The notes beneath the pieces were generated by a model. That model was not told the DNA's origin. It saw nothing but the letters and a program-made list of their open reading frames with translations, and made no database searches. Of a DNA stretch of 30,717 bases, positions 23,482 through 30,485 are shown piece by piece (within the stretch, counting starts at the first letter, position 1; each line of letters begins with the position of its first letter). The stretch spans positions 1-30,717 of the forward strand of contig CAVSIB010000033.1 in the NCBI GenBank assembly GCA_963727835.1, in the 5' to 3' direction. Source of the DNA: G026625185 sp963727835. GTDB taxonomy: Bacteria > Desulfobacterota > WTBG01 > JAGOGO01. A program made the position numbers and the translations under genes.

Positions 23482-23546
23482 ACAATGTTTATCTTGATCC
23501 GTTTAAGCCCCCTTGTTAAAAACTTTATATTTTATGGACGTCCCCC
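23482..23546 (-). repeat. Dispersed palindromic upstream element, copy C
   Basis: Read on the minus strand it opens GGGGACGTCCATAAAATATA, continues TTTTTAACAAGGGGG and the core CTTAAACGGATCAAGATAAA, and ends CATTGT. It matches copy D over its length with scattered changes. It lies between DsbB and the SdpI-family gene, and its first bases supply the last codons and stop of DsbB (GGA CGT CCA TAA). The next minus-strand gene starts 36 bases further. Confidence 0.8.
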
Positions 23547-24053
23547 CGTGATGCCATTTTCTTGGGAATGCCTTTTTAGATTCATGTAAAACTGGAAACA
23601 CAACAATATCGTCAATCCTATGAAAAGCACCAAAGTCTGCTCAGGGACTGTCAGCCCCAGGAATTGCCAGTCATTATTGGCACAGTCACTGCTGCCTGCA
23701 AACGCTTTGGTGACATATCCGATTATCCATTTAGAACCCGGGCCGATGCTGCATTTTGAGGAAGGATGGTATTGTATCCACATATGCCGTCCCGCAATAA
23801 CGATCCCGAAGGCAACGAATACTATGTTAATCCACGTATAGACCAATTGACTGATGAATCGTTGATTATCAATCAGACCCACAAAAAAGATTATTCCCAT
23901 GATGCATACGACATACCTGGACAGGATACATAAGGGACAGGGGGCAAGATGTAGTACTCTTTCCATAAAGAATATGGCAATGAGCAAGGAGGCAACGCAA
24001 ACGCTTGCCCCCGCAAGATTTATCACGCTATTGCGTCGCCTGGAAGCATCCAT
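23532..24053 (-). CDS. dsbB: DsbB-family disulfide bond formation protein
   Basis: 173 residues with four hydrophobic spans. The first redox pair is C39-P-L-C42 (APCPLCILSRYV) after span one, and the second pair is C101 and C124 in the long periplasmic loop (SSKCSIGPG...GSSDCANND). Both are the hallmarks of DsbB, which passes electrons from DsbA to quinones in the inner membrane. No DsbA is adjacent. The final residues GGRP and the stop codon come from dispersed element copy C, so the original C terminus may have differed slightly. Start ATG 24053. Confidence 0.92.
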   Translation of the reverse strand: MDASRRRNSVINLAGASVCVASLLIAIFFMERVLHLAPCPLCILSRYVVCIMGIIFFVGLIDNQRFISQLVYTWINIVFVAFGIVIAGRHMWIQYHPSSKCSIGPGSKWIIGYVTKAFAGSSDCANNDWQFLGLTVPEQTLVLFIGLTILLCFQFYMNLKRHSQENGITGGRP

Positions 24054-24156
24054 TCTTGCACTCCCAATCTTATTTATCCATAAGCGAATATTTCTTGTCC
24101 GTTATAAGTTTTTCGGCAACACCAAAAATTGTTTCTTGAAACGGCTAAAATGAAAT

Positions 24157-24172
24157 CCCGCTCCATGGCGGG
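24157..24172 (-). terminator. Small GC hairpin between SagB-type gene and dsbB
   Basis: CCCGC (24157-24161) and GCGGG (24168-24172) form a five-base perfect stem with a TCCATG loop in the 177-base gap after the oxidoreductase gene. Minus-strand bases after it are ATTTCATTTT, a poor T run. Possible terminator only. Confidence 0.35.
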
Positions 24173-24230
24173 TCAAATAAGGCTCGATTGCATGTTAGAT
24201 TTATTAAATAATTTTTTAAATGCCATTATT

Positions 24231-24986
24231 TTATTTCTTGCCCACCGAAGCAATATAAACCGCAATTTCATCCTGTTCGTCAACCTTCAATAATTCGTCC
24301 ATTTTTTCTTGATCATAAGCAGCTATCGCACAAATTCCTGCGTCTATTGCTTCACAAGCCAGGTAAAGATTTTGACATACGTGTCCGGCTTCAATTGCAA
24401 TAACCTTATATGAGGCTAAGTCATATCTCCATTCCATCCTGTACGGAATTGCCGTCCAGATGAAAGTGACAGCCGATTCCGCAGAACAAGCTTGTCTGAA
24501 TGTCGCTTCAAAAATCTTTTTTTTCAAATGCTCTTCCGTAAACTCAAATAATAGCTGATGTTCAACTGGAAGGTAACGATAGATTCCCTGTTCAAGATCT
24601 TTCACATTAAAAGCACAAAGATATGTTTCAAGCGCGTGACGGCAACCGGCTGAAGGCACAGTTCTCAGCGCATGCCCCGCGTCAATAAATTTCCGTATAC
24701 CTTGGGTAGCCCATAAAAGAAAAGAAAGTTCTTTAATTGAAATGAATCTGCCGCTATAAGATCTGCGACTTTCGCGATTTTTTATTGCAGTTTTTAATTC
24801 AATTTTGCCGATGTCATTAAAATCATCAAACTTAAGAAGATCGATTCGTTTCCCTTCTTTTGAGTAAGGTTTTTCAACCGGCGGAGGAATAATGCCCCTG
24901 TTCTGATCTGTTTGTGAAAAATCAATAACCTTTCGGATGTTGTCTTTTAAAAAAGATCTATGTTGTCTAATTAAATCTTTGTCCAT
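24231..24986 (-). CDS. SagB/ThcOx-type nitroreductase-fold oxidoreductase
   Basis: 251 residues. The FMN-binding N-terminal motif is KNRESRRSYSGRFISIKELS, followed by FLLWATQGI, the SagB-type RTVPSAGCRHALETYL, then YKVIAIEAGHVCQNLYLACE and GICAIAAYDQEKMDELL. SagB-like enzymes oxidise azolines in peptide natural products when paired with YcaO cyclodehydratases. No YcaO, precursor peptide or transporter is near, so this is a solitary SagB-type enzyme of unknown substrate. Element copy D lies about 115 bases upstream of the ATG. Length and motifs look intact. Confidence 0.9.
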   Translation of the reverse strand: MDKDLIRQHRSFLKDNIRKVIDFSQTDQNRGIIPPPVEKPYSKEGKRIDLLKFDDFNDIGKIELKTAIKNRESRRSYSGRFISIKELSFLLWATQGIRKFIDAGHALRTVPSAGCRHALETYLCAFNVKDLEQGIYRYLPVEHQLLFEFTEEHLKKKIFEATFRQACSAESAVTFIWTAIPYRMEWRYDLASYKVIAIEAGHVCQNLYLACEAIDAGICAIAAYDQEKMDELLKVDEQDEIAVYIASVGKK

Positions 24987-25101
24987 TTTAGTTTCTCATT
25001 TTGAATGAGCTTCTATCTTTATTAACTATTCAGAACTACCCAGATAGCCCACAAATGACCATTCTTTACATTCTTAAAATTTACTTTACCCGAAAGAATC
25101 T

Positions 25102-25166
25102 AACAATGTTTATATTGATCAGTATAAGACCCGTTGTTAAGAATTTTATAATTTTATGGACGTCCT
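25102..25166 (-). repeat. Dispersed palindromic upstream element, copy D (best-preserved)
   Basis: Read on the minus strand: GGACGTCCATAAAATTATAA, then AATTCTTAACAACGGGTCTT and ATACTGATCAATATAAACAT ending in TGTT. The inner half is an inverted repeat, AACAACGGGTCTTATA against TATAAACATTGTT, around the self-complementary TGATCA. It stands upstream of the SagB-type gene in that gene's orientation. Confidence 0.85.
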
Positions 25167-25319
25167 CATCCCCGCCTGGCGATCATTGCCTCAATGGACA
25201 GCGATCCGGCCCCTCAGCGTCCGATCATTTGCTCCAGCTTTTCGGGGTACCGGTCACCATGCACCGGGATCTTTGAGGCGGTCTTCGTGGGTATTTCCGA
25301 CCGTAACCTGGAAAAAACC

Positions 25320-26387
25320 TCAATTATCTTTGGAATGTGTTCGGAGTGGATCTCGTTGGATTTCGAATCCGTTGGGCAGATTCAAGCCCCTGGTAACGAG
25401 AATGCCCCGCAAAATATCCGGCCGGTCCGTGATGATCCCGTCAACCCCAAAATCGATCAATTTTTCAATCTGCGCATAGTTGAATTCCATGCCTTCCTGT
25501 TCCGGCCAACCCCAGGCGACAACCTTGAGCCCAAGCCGGTGGGCTTCATCCAGATCGCTCTTGGTCAGGTCCGTTGCAAACGGTTCCCAGCAGTGGCCGC
25601 CAAGATGCTTGATCATTTTCGGCAGGGAATAGCCATAATCTTTGGGCAGCAGACCGGCGGTCCAGGTTCCTTTTTCCGTGTCATCCATCACTTCCGTGGT
25701 ATGATCGGAAAGATAAGCGGTCTTGATATTTTTATCCAGCTTGTTTAACTCAATAAGACAGCGCCAGTCAAAAGCCTGGATTTCGGCACGATCGCCGATG
25801 TCCTCTTCCGTTATCAATTGATACAAAGCCTGGGCAAAGTCTCTTGGCGAAGCGGTCAGCTCCGGTTGTGTAGGATCGTTTTTGATCTCTACTTGGAAAC
25901 CGACTTTGTCGCCGGCTATTTTTTTAACGAATCGAACAATCTCCCTAAGGGTTGGGATAGGCGTAAGGTCAACGGCTCGTTGATGGGGAAAATACGAAGC
26001 GTATTTCGTCCCGGGTTTCAGTCTGCCCACATCATATTTCTGGAGCTCGTGCAGTGTTAAACTCTTGACCGGGATCCGGTCCGTGATCCATCGCCCTTTT
26101 TGGTCCCGGGTCAAATCAGGATTTAAGGTCAAATCGTGTGTGATAACCAGCACACCGTCTTTGGTCATGCCGATATCCATGTCCACGTAATCCACTCCCA
26201 GACGGAGAGCGGCGACATAAGCCGGCAGGGTCTGTTCGGGCATCAAACCTCTACCGGCCCGATGCGCGTAGATTTGTATTCTACCGCTTCCCGGAATGCC
26301 GTTGTATCTCGCCACGTCGTTTGCCAGAGCGTTTAAAAGCGGTATTATATAGAAAGCTAAACAAAGTAAACAAACTCGCATGTTCAT
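25320..26387 (-). CDS. Exported glycerophosphodiester phosphodiesterase
   Basis: 355 residues with a signal peptide (residues 1-22) and then a GDPD barrel. Catalytic and metal positions: AHRAGRGLMPEQT (H42, R43, E51), VDYVDMDIGMTKDG where the usual ExD pair is D69-M-D71, and VLVITHD (H84). The C-terminal barrel strand is GVDGIITDRPDILRG. It hydrolyses glycerophosphodiesters from phospholipid breakdown to glycerol-3-phosphate and an alcohol in the periplasm. The family's E to D change at residue 69 is conservative. Start is ATG 26387 or the next in-frame ATG at 26381; no clear ribosome site is seen. Confidence 0.9.
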   Translation of the reverse strand: MNMRVCLLCLAFYIIPLLNALANDVARYNGIPGSGRIQIYAHRAGRGLMPEQTLPAYVAALRLGVDYVDMDIGMTKDGVLVITHDLTLNPDLTRDQKGRWITDRIPVKSLTLHELQKYDVGRLKPGTKYASYFPHQRAVDLTPIPTLREIVRFVKKIAGDKVGFQVEIKNDPTQPELTASPRDFAQALYQLITEEDIGDRAEIQAFDWRCLIELNKLDKNIKTAYLSDHTTEVMDDTEKGTWTAGLLPKDYGYSLPKMIKHLGGHCWEPFATDLTKSDLDEAHRLGLKVVAWGWPEQEGMEFNYAQIEKLIDFGVDGIITDRPDILRGILVTRGLNLPNGFEIQRDPLRTHSKDN

Positions 26388-26402
26388 GGATGCGGTCCCC
26401 CG

Positions 26403-26498
26403 TTATTTCACAGTCACGTTATCCATCATCCTTCCCTGCCAACGATAAACTGTGCGGCGCGGCTTTTTGCGGTCCGGGTTAATTTGGCTTGTGCTCAT
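26403..26498 (-). CDS. Possible 31-residue open frame
   Basis: ATG 26498 follows GAAAGGATCGGG and reads MSTSQINPDRKKPRRTVYRW, then QGRMMDNVTVK and a stop, 15 bases before the glycerophosphodiesterase start. The composition (basic, then polar) has no family I know. It could be a leader peptide, the remnant of a longer gene, or chance. Confidence 0.25.
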   Translation of the reverse strand: MSTSQINPDRKKPRRTVYRWQGRMMDNVTVK

Positions 26499-27026
26499 GA
26501 TCCCGATCCTTTCGAACGCCCTCTCGATAATTGACTAACCCTTTTTCATTGTGTTGCCAATCCCATACTTAATTGAATTCTGGTAGTCATAAGAGGTAAC
26601 TCTACAAATTCCTTGGTACACTCACAGATTATTAATTAAGCAATAATATTGGTCAGTTATTATAAAATACTGGAAGATCTCACGCCTGAAATCGCCAGTG
26701 TTACCGAACTGGGTGCTCTACCTATACTCACTATGTCTCGATCGGTTGTTCCCCCAGGAGCTATGGTCTTTTCCCCGTCTTTCCAGGTAAATTTTCCCAT
26801 ATCAGCTTAGCCCTGGCAGCCAAGAACTTTTACGAAAAAGAATTCTTTTTTAAAATAGCCTTTCTTACAGCAATAAAAAACGACCTTGGTTGAGCCCTCA
26901 AAAAGGCACAATTCTAACTTTAAAAGTGGTGCTTCTTTCAGGGGCAGGTCAAGAGAAACCCAAGGTTTGGATGAACAGCGCACCCTCCAAGAATATAATA
27001 GAAAGTTAGGCACCATGGGCCTTAGT
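26499..27026. other. Intergenic region with one of two related repeats
   Basis: About 530 bases. A minus-strand open frame of 82 codons here (26807-27055) overlaps the next gene and looks spurious. The region contains the repeat 26838-26886. Nothing else is identifiable. Confidence 0.5.
26838..26886 (+). repeat. 49-base repeat, first copy
   Basis: Begins AAGAATTCTTTTTTAAAATA and ends CAGCAATAAAAAACGACCT. It matches 29355-29403 at about 42 of 49 positions. The two copies are direct repeats that bracket the DUF1329 and NTF2-like genes, 2.5 kb apart. Confidence 0.65.
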
Positions 27027-27449
27027 TCACTTTTCGGTTGATACCACGGTCTCATCTATTTTCCAAACCCCGTTTTCCTGTGTGAGATGGTCAGTCTCAT
27101 ATTCCACCAAGCCCTCTGGATTCAAAATATCCTTCGATCTATTCCAAACTTGAACCATAGCCTTATCGCCTTCTACTTTCGCTGGGGATACTTTAACTTC
27201 CAAAATAACCACTTCCCCTGACTCGAAAAGATTCTTCGTGTCTACCGCCCATTGTTCTTTGGTCTTGTTTCCTTTCATTTTCGAGGAAAGGTAGCCATAG
27301 GCCTGTTCGAAATGCCCATTCTGAAGAGCAGTATAAAAATTAATCACTGTCGCCTCCGGGGTCAAAACCTCACCAAAGACTAAATCCTTTGTGGAAAATA
27401 TACCAACGATTATAACCATGAGAAGGATAATTTTTCTTAATCCAGCCAC
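27027..27449 (-). CDS. Exported NTF2-like (DUF4878-type) small protein
   Basis: 140 residues. I chose GTG 27449 over TTG 27455 because AAGGAGG is seven bases before the GTG but only one or two before the TTG. Signal peptide: RKIILLMVIIVGIFSTKDLV then FGEV. The mature domain TPEATVINFYTALQNGHFEQ, AYGYLSSKM and the closing GVWKIDETVV follow the pattern of DUF4878/NTF2-like lipocalin-sized domains, which often bind small molecules in the periplasm. It is downstream of the DUF1329 gene on the same strand, separated by a decayed stretch. Confidence 0.75.
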   Translation of the reverse strand: MAGLRKIILLMVIIVGIFSTKDLVFGEVLTPEATVINFYTALQNGHFEQAYGYLSSKMKGNKTKEQWAVDTKNLFESGEVVILEVKVSPAKVEGDKAMVQVWNRSKDILNPEGLVEYETDHLTQENGVWKIDETVVSTEK

Positions 27450-27483
27450 TAACAAACCTCCTTTCGTTGTCTCAGATTGTCGG

Positions 27484-27701
27484 TCACACTGAGTTCTCCC
27501 GTATTAGAGACCCGCTTTTCCACAAGTGGCTTTCTGGGAAAAAACATTCCGTTCCAGATTCCACACAGTGCAGCTTAGTTCCTTTCTGCCATATACCATA
27601 TCGTTTAGTCACTCGTGTTTTGGCCAGCATCGACTTTATCAATGCCGTTATAAGTGGAAAATTGTGGATTGGCCAATGAATTTTCTTTGGTTGACTATCA
27701 T
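27484..27701 (-). pseudogene. Probable decayed small gene with a strong ribosome site
   Basis: AAAGGAGGAGGAATT directly precedes ATG 27701, one of the best ribosome sites in the window, but the frame stops after 17 codons (IVNQRKFIGQSTIFHL). Another frame is open across the same bases and continues LITALIKSMLAKTRVTKRYG, then IWQKGTKLHCVESGTECFF to 27484, so one indel at about 27650 would join them into a protein of some 70 residues. I recognise no family. Confidence 0.4.
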
Positions 27702-27763
27702 AATTCCTCCTCCTTTTTTCGGAGATTAATCTTTTACTACCCAGCGGTTGTACCAACCTTAGG

Positions 27764-28960
27764 TTATCGAGTTCCGGTCATCATGAATTTCTGGGAAAGG
27801 TAATCATCAGAATACCCGGTGTCATACCAGAACACGTAGTTGGACCAGTCGCGTTTCTTATAGTCCAAAACCTTGTTGCCTGCCTTGTCAATTTCCGGGA
27901 AATACAGAAAGGTTTTGTGGCCAGTTCGGAGGTCATAGGCATACCAGTCTCCAAATGTCCAGTACATGGGCTGTTTTGGGTACATGTGCCCAAAAAAAGG
28001 AAGAAGAATCTTTATCAGTTGGCCGCCTTTATCGTAGGTTTCTTCGTAGTACAAATTCGCGTCCTTCTTACCAAAGTAAAGGAGCTCTTTGCTTATCGGC
28101 CAGTCTTTGTTCCGGGGGGTCATTTCCACTATCACGCAATGTTTTCCATCAAGTAAACCCCGATGTGGTTCAGATCCGAAACAGTTATTGAGTGGGGGTT
28201 TATCAACATAGAGATCTATTTCACCGGTAATCTTCGCATCCCACATACCGAAGGCCCGGTCCATCTGGTCATAGGTCACATCCATTCCTCCAAAGGATTC
28301 CATTTTTTGAGAAACGGTAATCCGTCGAATCCTCCGCATTGCCGGAAGATAGATCCAGCTGTTATCCGCTTGCGCCTCGTCTACCGGCTTCCATACCGTG
28401 ATGGAAAATCCCCGAAGGTCCGGAGGCTCAAAAAAGTACACCATCTCTTTGGACCTGAATCCTCCTTCACCGTAATAGGGTCTCCGCCATTGATAGACTT
28501 TCCTGGTTCGGGTCAGGCCTTCCTTATCCATAAGGTCAAACTGAAAATCTCCGCAATAATCCTTGAGAGGTTTAAGTTCCATCCCAAGGTAACTCGTTTG
28601 GTACTGAAGATAACAACGCCCGTTCCATGGCCCACTGGTGGGCAGCTCATCACCCGGGGCAACTTTGACGCTTAAAGGAGGCACTGGTTTTGACGTATCC
28701 ACCTGAGCTTCTTCCGGGGTAATCTTCAACCCGTATTCTTCCTTCGGAAAACCAAATACGCCGACAGCGGTTTTGACCTCATTCACCCCCATAGGAACCC
28801 GGTTATCCGGGATCTGCTCGTCCTGCCAGCCAGTGACTTTTCCGTTTGTATCACATATCGGCTTTATGGCTTTCCAGGCAAATGCATCACTCGCAAGAAA
28901 AGCACCCACAGCCAACGAAACCACCAGAACTAAGACCAGCAAGCATTTCTTTCTTGCCAT
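27764..28960 (-). CDS. Exported DUF1329 (LolA-like fold) protein
   Basis: 398 residues. Signal peptide (residues 1-28, CLLVLVLVVSLAVGAFLASD then AFA). The mature protein matches DUF1329: GFSITVWKPVDEAQADNSWI, YLPAMRRIRRITVSQKMESF and GGMDVTYDQMDRAFGMWD, then KYEYVGK-like DAKITGEIDLYVDKPP and WYYDLR-like DWYAYDLRTGHKTFLYFPEI. DUF1329 proteins have a lipid-carrier-like fold, are periplasmic or outer-membrane, and often accompany RND-type exporters, none of which is here. ATG 28960 follows GAGGAGG. Confidence 0.88.
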   Translation of the reverse strand: MARKKCLLVLVLVVSLAVGAFLASDAFAWKAIKPICDTNGKVTGWQDEQIPDNRVPMGVNEVKTAVGVFGFPKEEYGLKITPEEAQVDTSKPVPPLSVKVAPGDELPTSGPWNGRCYLQYQTSYLGMELKPLKDYCGDFQFDLMDKEGLTRTRKVYQWRRPYYGEGGFRSKEMVYFFEPPDLRGFSITVWKPVDEAQADNSWIYLPAMRRIRRITVSQKMESFGGMDVTYDQMDRAFGMWDAKITGEIDLYVDKPPLNNCFGSEPHRGLLDGKHCVIVEMTPRNKDWPISKELLYFGKKDANLYYEETYDKGGQLIKILLPFFGHMYPKQPMYWTFGDWYAYDLRTGHKTFLYFPEIDKAGNKVLDYKKRDWSNYVFWYDTGYSDDYLSQKFMMTGTR

Positions 28961-29354
28961 ATTAGCCTCCTCTTAAATTTGATTAATTTTTTTCATTTTC
29001 TTGATCGTGACTAATATGAAGATGCACAACATCTAAAGGTCTGAGCGGAATAAATTCTTTTCAATAATTACATAAGAAAAAGTAATTATAAAGGATTTCT
29101 CCTTATAACTATATGAAAATACGGGACTCACTCGGGTAGAAAATTCCCACGAGTTTGGTCGGAAAAGAATGCTTTTTTAAATAAGGACCTCGGAATGAGA
29201 CCCTTGTTGAATTATTGAATTGTAAAGTTTTTGTAAAGTAGACAGACCAAAATAGACTTCAAGCGGAAGTTGTTTTTTGATTTCCCTTTATACTTAAATT
29301 GCCATTCAGGGATTTCTCTCGGGTCGAAATTATTCCCTAGACGCTATTTCTAAT

Positions 29355-29403
29355 AAGAATTCTTTTTTACAATAGTCTTGCTTCCAGCAATAAAAGAGGA
29401 CCT
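29355..29403 (+). repeat. 49-base repeat, second copy
   Basis: Begins AAGAATTCTTTTTTACAATA and ends CAGCAATAAAAGAGGACCT, about 42 of 49 bases equal to 26838-26886. It runs into the hairpin at 29398-29423. Confidence 0.65.
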
Positions 29404-29423
29404 CAAGTGGAGGCCCTTTTTTT
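29398..29423 (+). terminator. Hairpin with T run near the island end
   Basis: GGACCTC and GAGGCC form a stem with one mismatch and a short AAGTG loop, followed by seven T. No plus-strand gene precedes it; on the minus strand CTCTTTTATT also follows the stem, so it may serve as a two-way transcription barrier next to the attachment site. Confidence 0.55.
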
Positions 29424-29582
29424 ATTTAATTGGGTATGAAATCCGTCTCACTGTACCTCAATTGTGCCCACAATTTCTTTTATTAACCAAACATAACCAA
29501 ACAAAACCAAACACGAACTAAAAAAGTTAACTATATTCAAGTGGTTAAAAATTAATGATTTTTGAGTTTTTCTGGTTAAGGC

Positions 29583-29637
29583 CTCAAAATCCCCCGGGGC
29601 TCAGCTCCGTGCCGGTTCAAGTCCGGCCTCCGGCACT
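29583..29637 (+). repeat. Direct repeat, tRNA-Leu 3' fragment (attR)
   Basis: 55 bases identical to 22668-22722, starting at the anticodon loop. The upstream half of the tRNA is absent, so this copy cannot make a tRNA. It marks the far end of the island. Confidence 0.92.
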
Positions 29638-29979
29638 AAGATAATTACGGTATATTAAGGGGTTAGCCATTGGAGGTTGAACCCTTTTTTTTGGATTTTT
29701 ACCACTGTGCCCGTAATTGTGGCCATTTGTACCGAAGGTAGGTTTCTTGTTTCTGGAAGTTTAGCTGATAGTTGGGTGGGTCAGGCAGACCGCCATAGGG
29801 GTAGGGTAGCGGACATCGCCTTCTTACACATATATCGTCATATACCCTTTCATGTTTACGAAAACAAAAATCAAAGTTAATTAACAATGGCGAAGGTGAC
29901 TACAATTTAGTTTGCACTTTAATGTTGGTTTGGGTGGAAAAGACGGCTATAATGGAAGCAGTCAGAAAGGAAGAAGACA
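29638..29979. other. Non-coding region right of the island
   Basis: About 340 bases. Frames of 60-67 codons on both strands between 29677 and 29887 overlap each other and lack ribosome sites or family signs. No integrase remnant is visible on this side either. Confidence 0.5.
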
Positions 29980-30271
29980 ATGGAAATAAATGAAGATATA
30001 AACTCATCTCGCAGAAGAACAAACTCTTCTTTCGAGAGAGCGAACCATGCATTCCTATATGCAAACAGGCCTTGCGTTTACCTCCGTCGGTCTTCTGATC
30101 TTGAAGTTTCCGGGCGGGATTTTTTATGTCTGCATAGCGGTTTTTTTTATTATCTTGGGTGGCCTTCTGATCATTGAGGCCGGTAAGAGATATTCGCGCT
30201 TCAGGGAAGCAATTCGGAGATTGAGACAAAGGAAAACCAAGTTAGGATATGAGATCGGTATGATAAAGTAA
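29980..30271 (+). CDS. DUF202-like small membrane protein, one frameshift
   Basis: ATG 29980 follows AAAGGAAGAAG and opens MEINEDINSS; a frame change near 30010 then gives LAEEQTLLSRERTMHSYMQT, the DUF202 signature (LAxxRTxLAxxRTxLA-like), with GLAFTSVGLLILKF and FFIILGGLLIIEAGKRY as two membrane spans and a basic tail. Total length is one base more than a multiple of three. Starting at ATG 30047 would cut the signature in half, so an indel is the better reading. Family function is unknown. Confidence 0.65.
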
Positions 30272-30485
30272 TAGTTTCCTGAGAAAGAGAAAGAGAGAAA
30301 AAGAAGAAGAAATAAAAGAACCCAGTAGAGAACTTGATAAAAAAAAGGGAGTAAAAAATAAATTTAACGCCTGAACTCACAAAAAAAGGGACAGACTCCC
30401 GCCGATCCCGTGGAGTGAATGGTTAGCGAAATTCTATTTGTGTTCACCTCTTATCATATCAAGAATATCTTTTTCTAATTTTCCT

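Larger units (their letters stand above)
22668..29582. mobile_element. Genomic island integrated at tRNA-Leu, no integrase seen
   Basis: The 55-base perfect direct repeat of the tRNA-Leu 3' half (22668-22722 and 29583-29637) frames 6,915 bases. The tRNA at the left stays whole, as expected when an incoming element restores the gene. All recognised genes inside (SdpI family, DsbB, SagB-type oxidoreductase, glycerophosphodiesterase, two exported proteins) are on the minus strand, and two copies of the dispersed upstream element occur. No integrase, excisionase or plasmid function is visible, so either the integrase was lost, it acts in trans, or the repeat is the mark of an older event such as a second tRNA copy that decayed. 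Confidence 0.75.
28961..29582. other. Long intergenic region with repeated terminator-like units
   Basis: About 620 bases without a gene. Two related units follow one another: TCGGGTAGAAAATTCCC then AAGAATGCTTTTTT then AAGGACCTC (29138-29193), and TCGGGTCGAAATTATTCCC then AAGAATTCTTTTTT then GAGGACCTC (29319-29404). The second ends in a hairpin with T run. The stretch before attR is AT-rich with ACATAACCAAACAAAACCAA-like tracts. Confidence 0.55.

Noticed and set aside
25212..25330. Minus-strand frame ending VHGDRYPEKLEQMIGR just after the glycerophosphodiesterase
   Set aside because: It looks protein-like but has no start or family of its own; it could be the true frameshifted end of the phosphodiesterase or a remnant, and neither can be decided here.
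26807..27055. 82-codon minus-strand frame next to the NTF2-like gene
   Set aside because: It overlaps the end of the supported gene, lacks a ribosome site and covers a repeat, so it is probably chance.
29677..29887. Possible integrase remnant right of the second tRNA fragment
   Set aside because: Frames on both strands were read; none shows the R-H-x-x-R or tyrosine motifs of an integrase.
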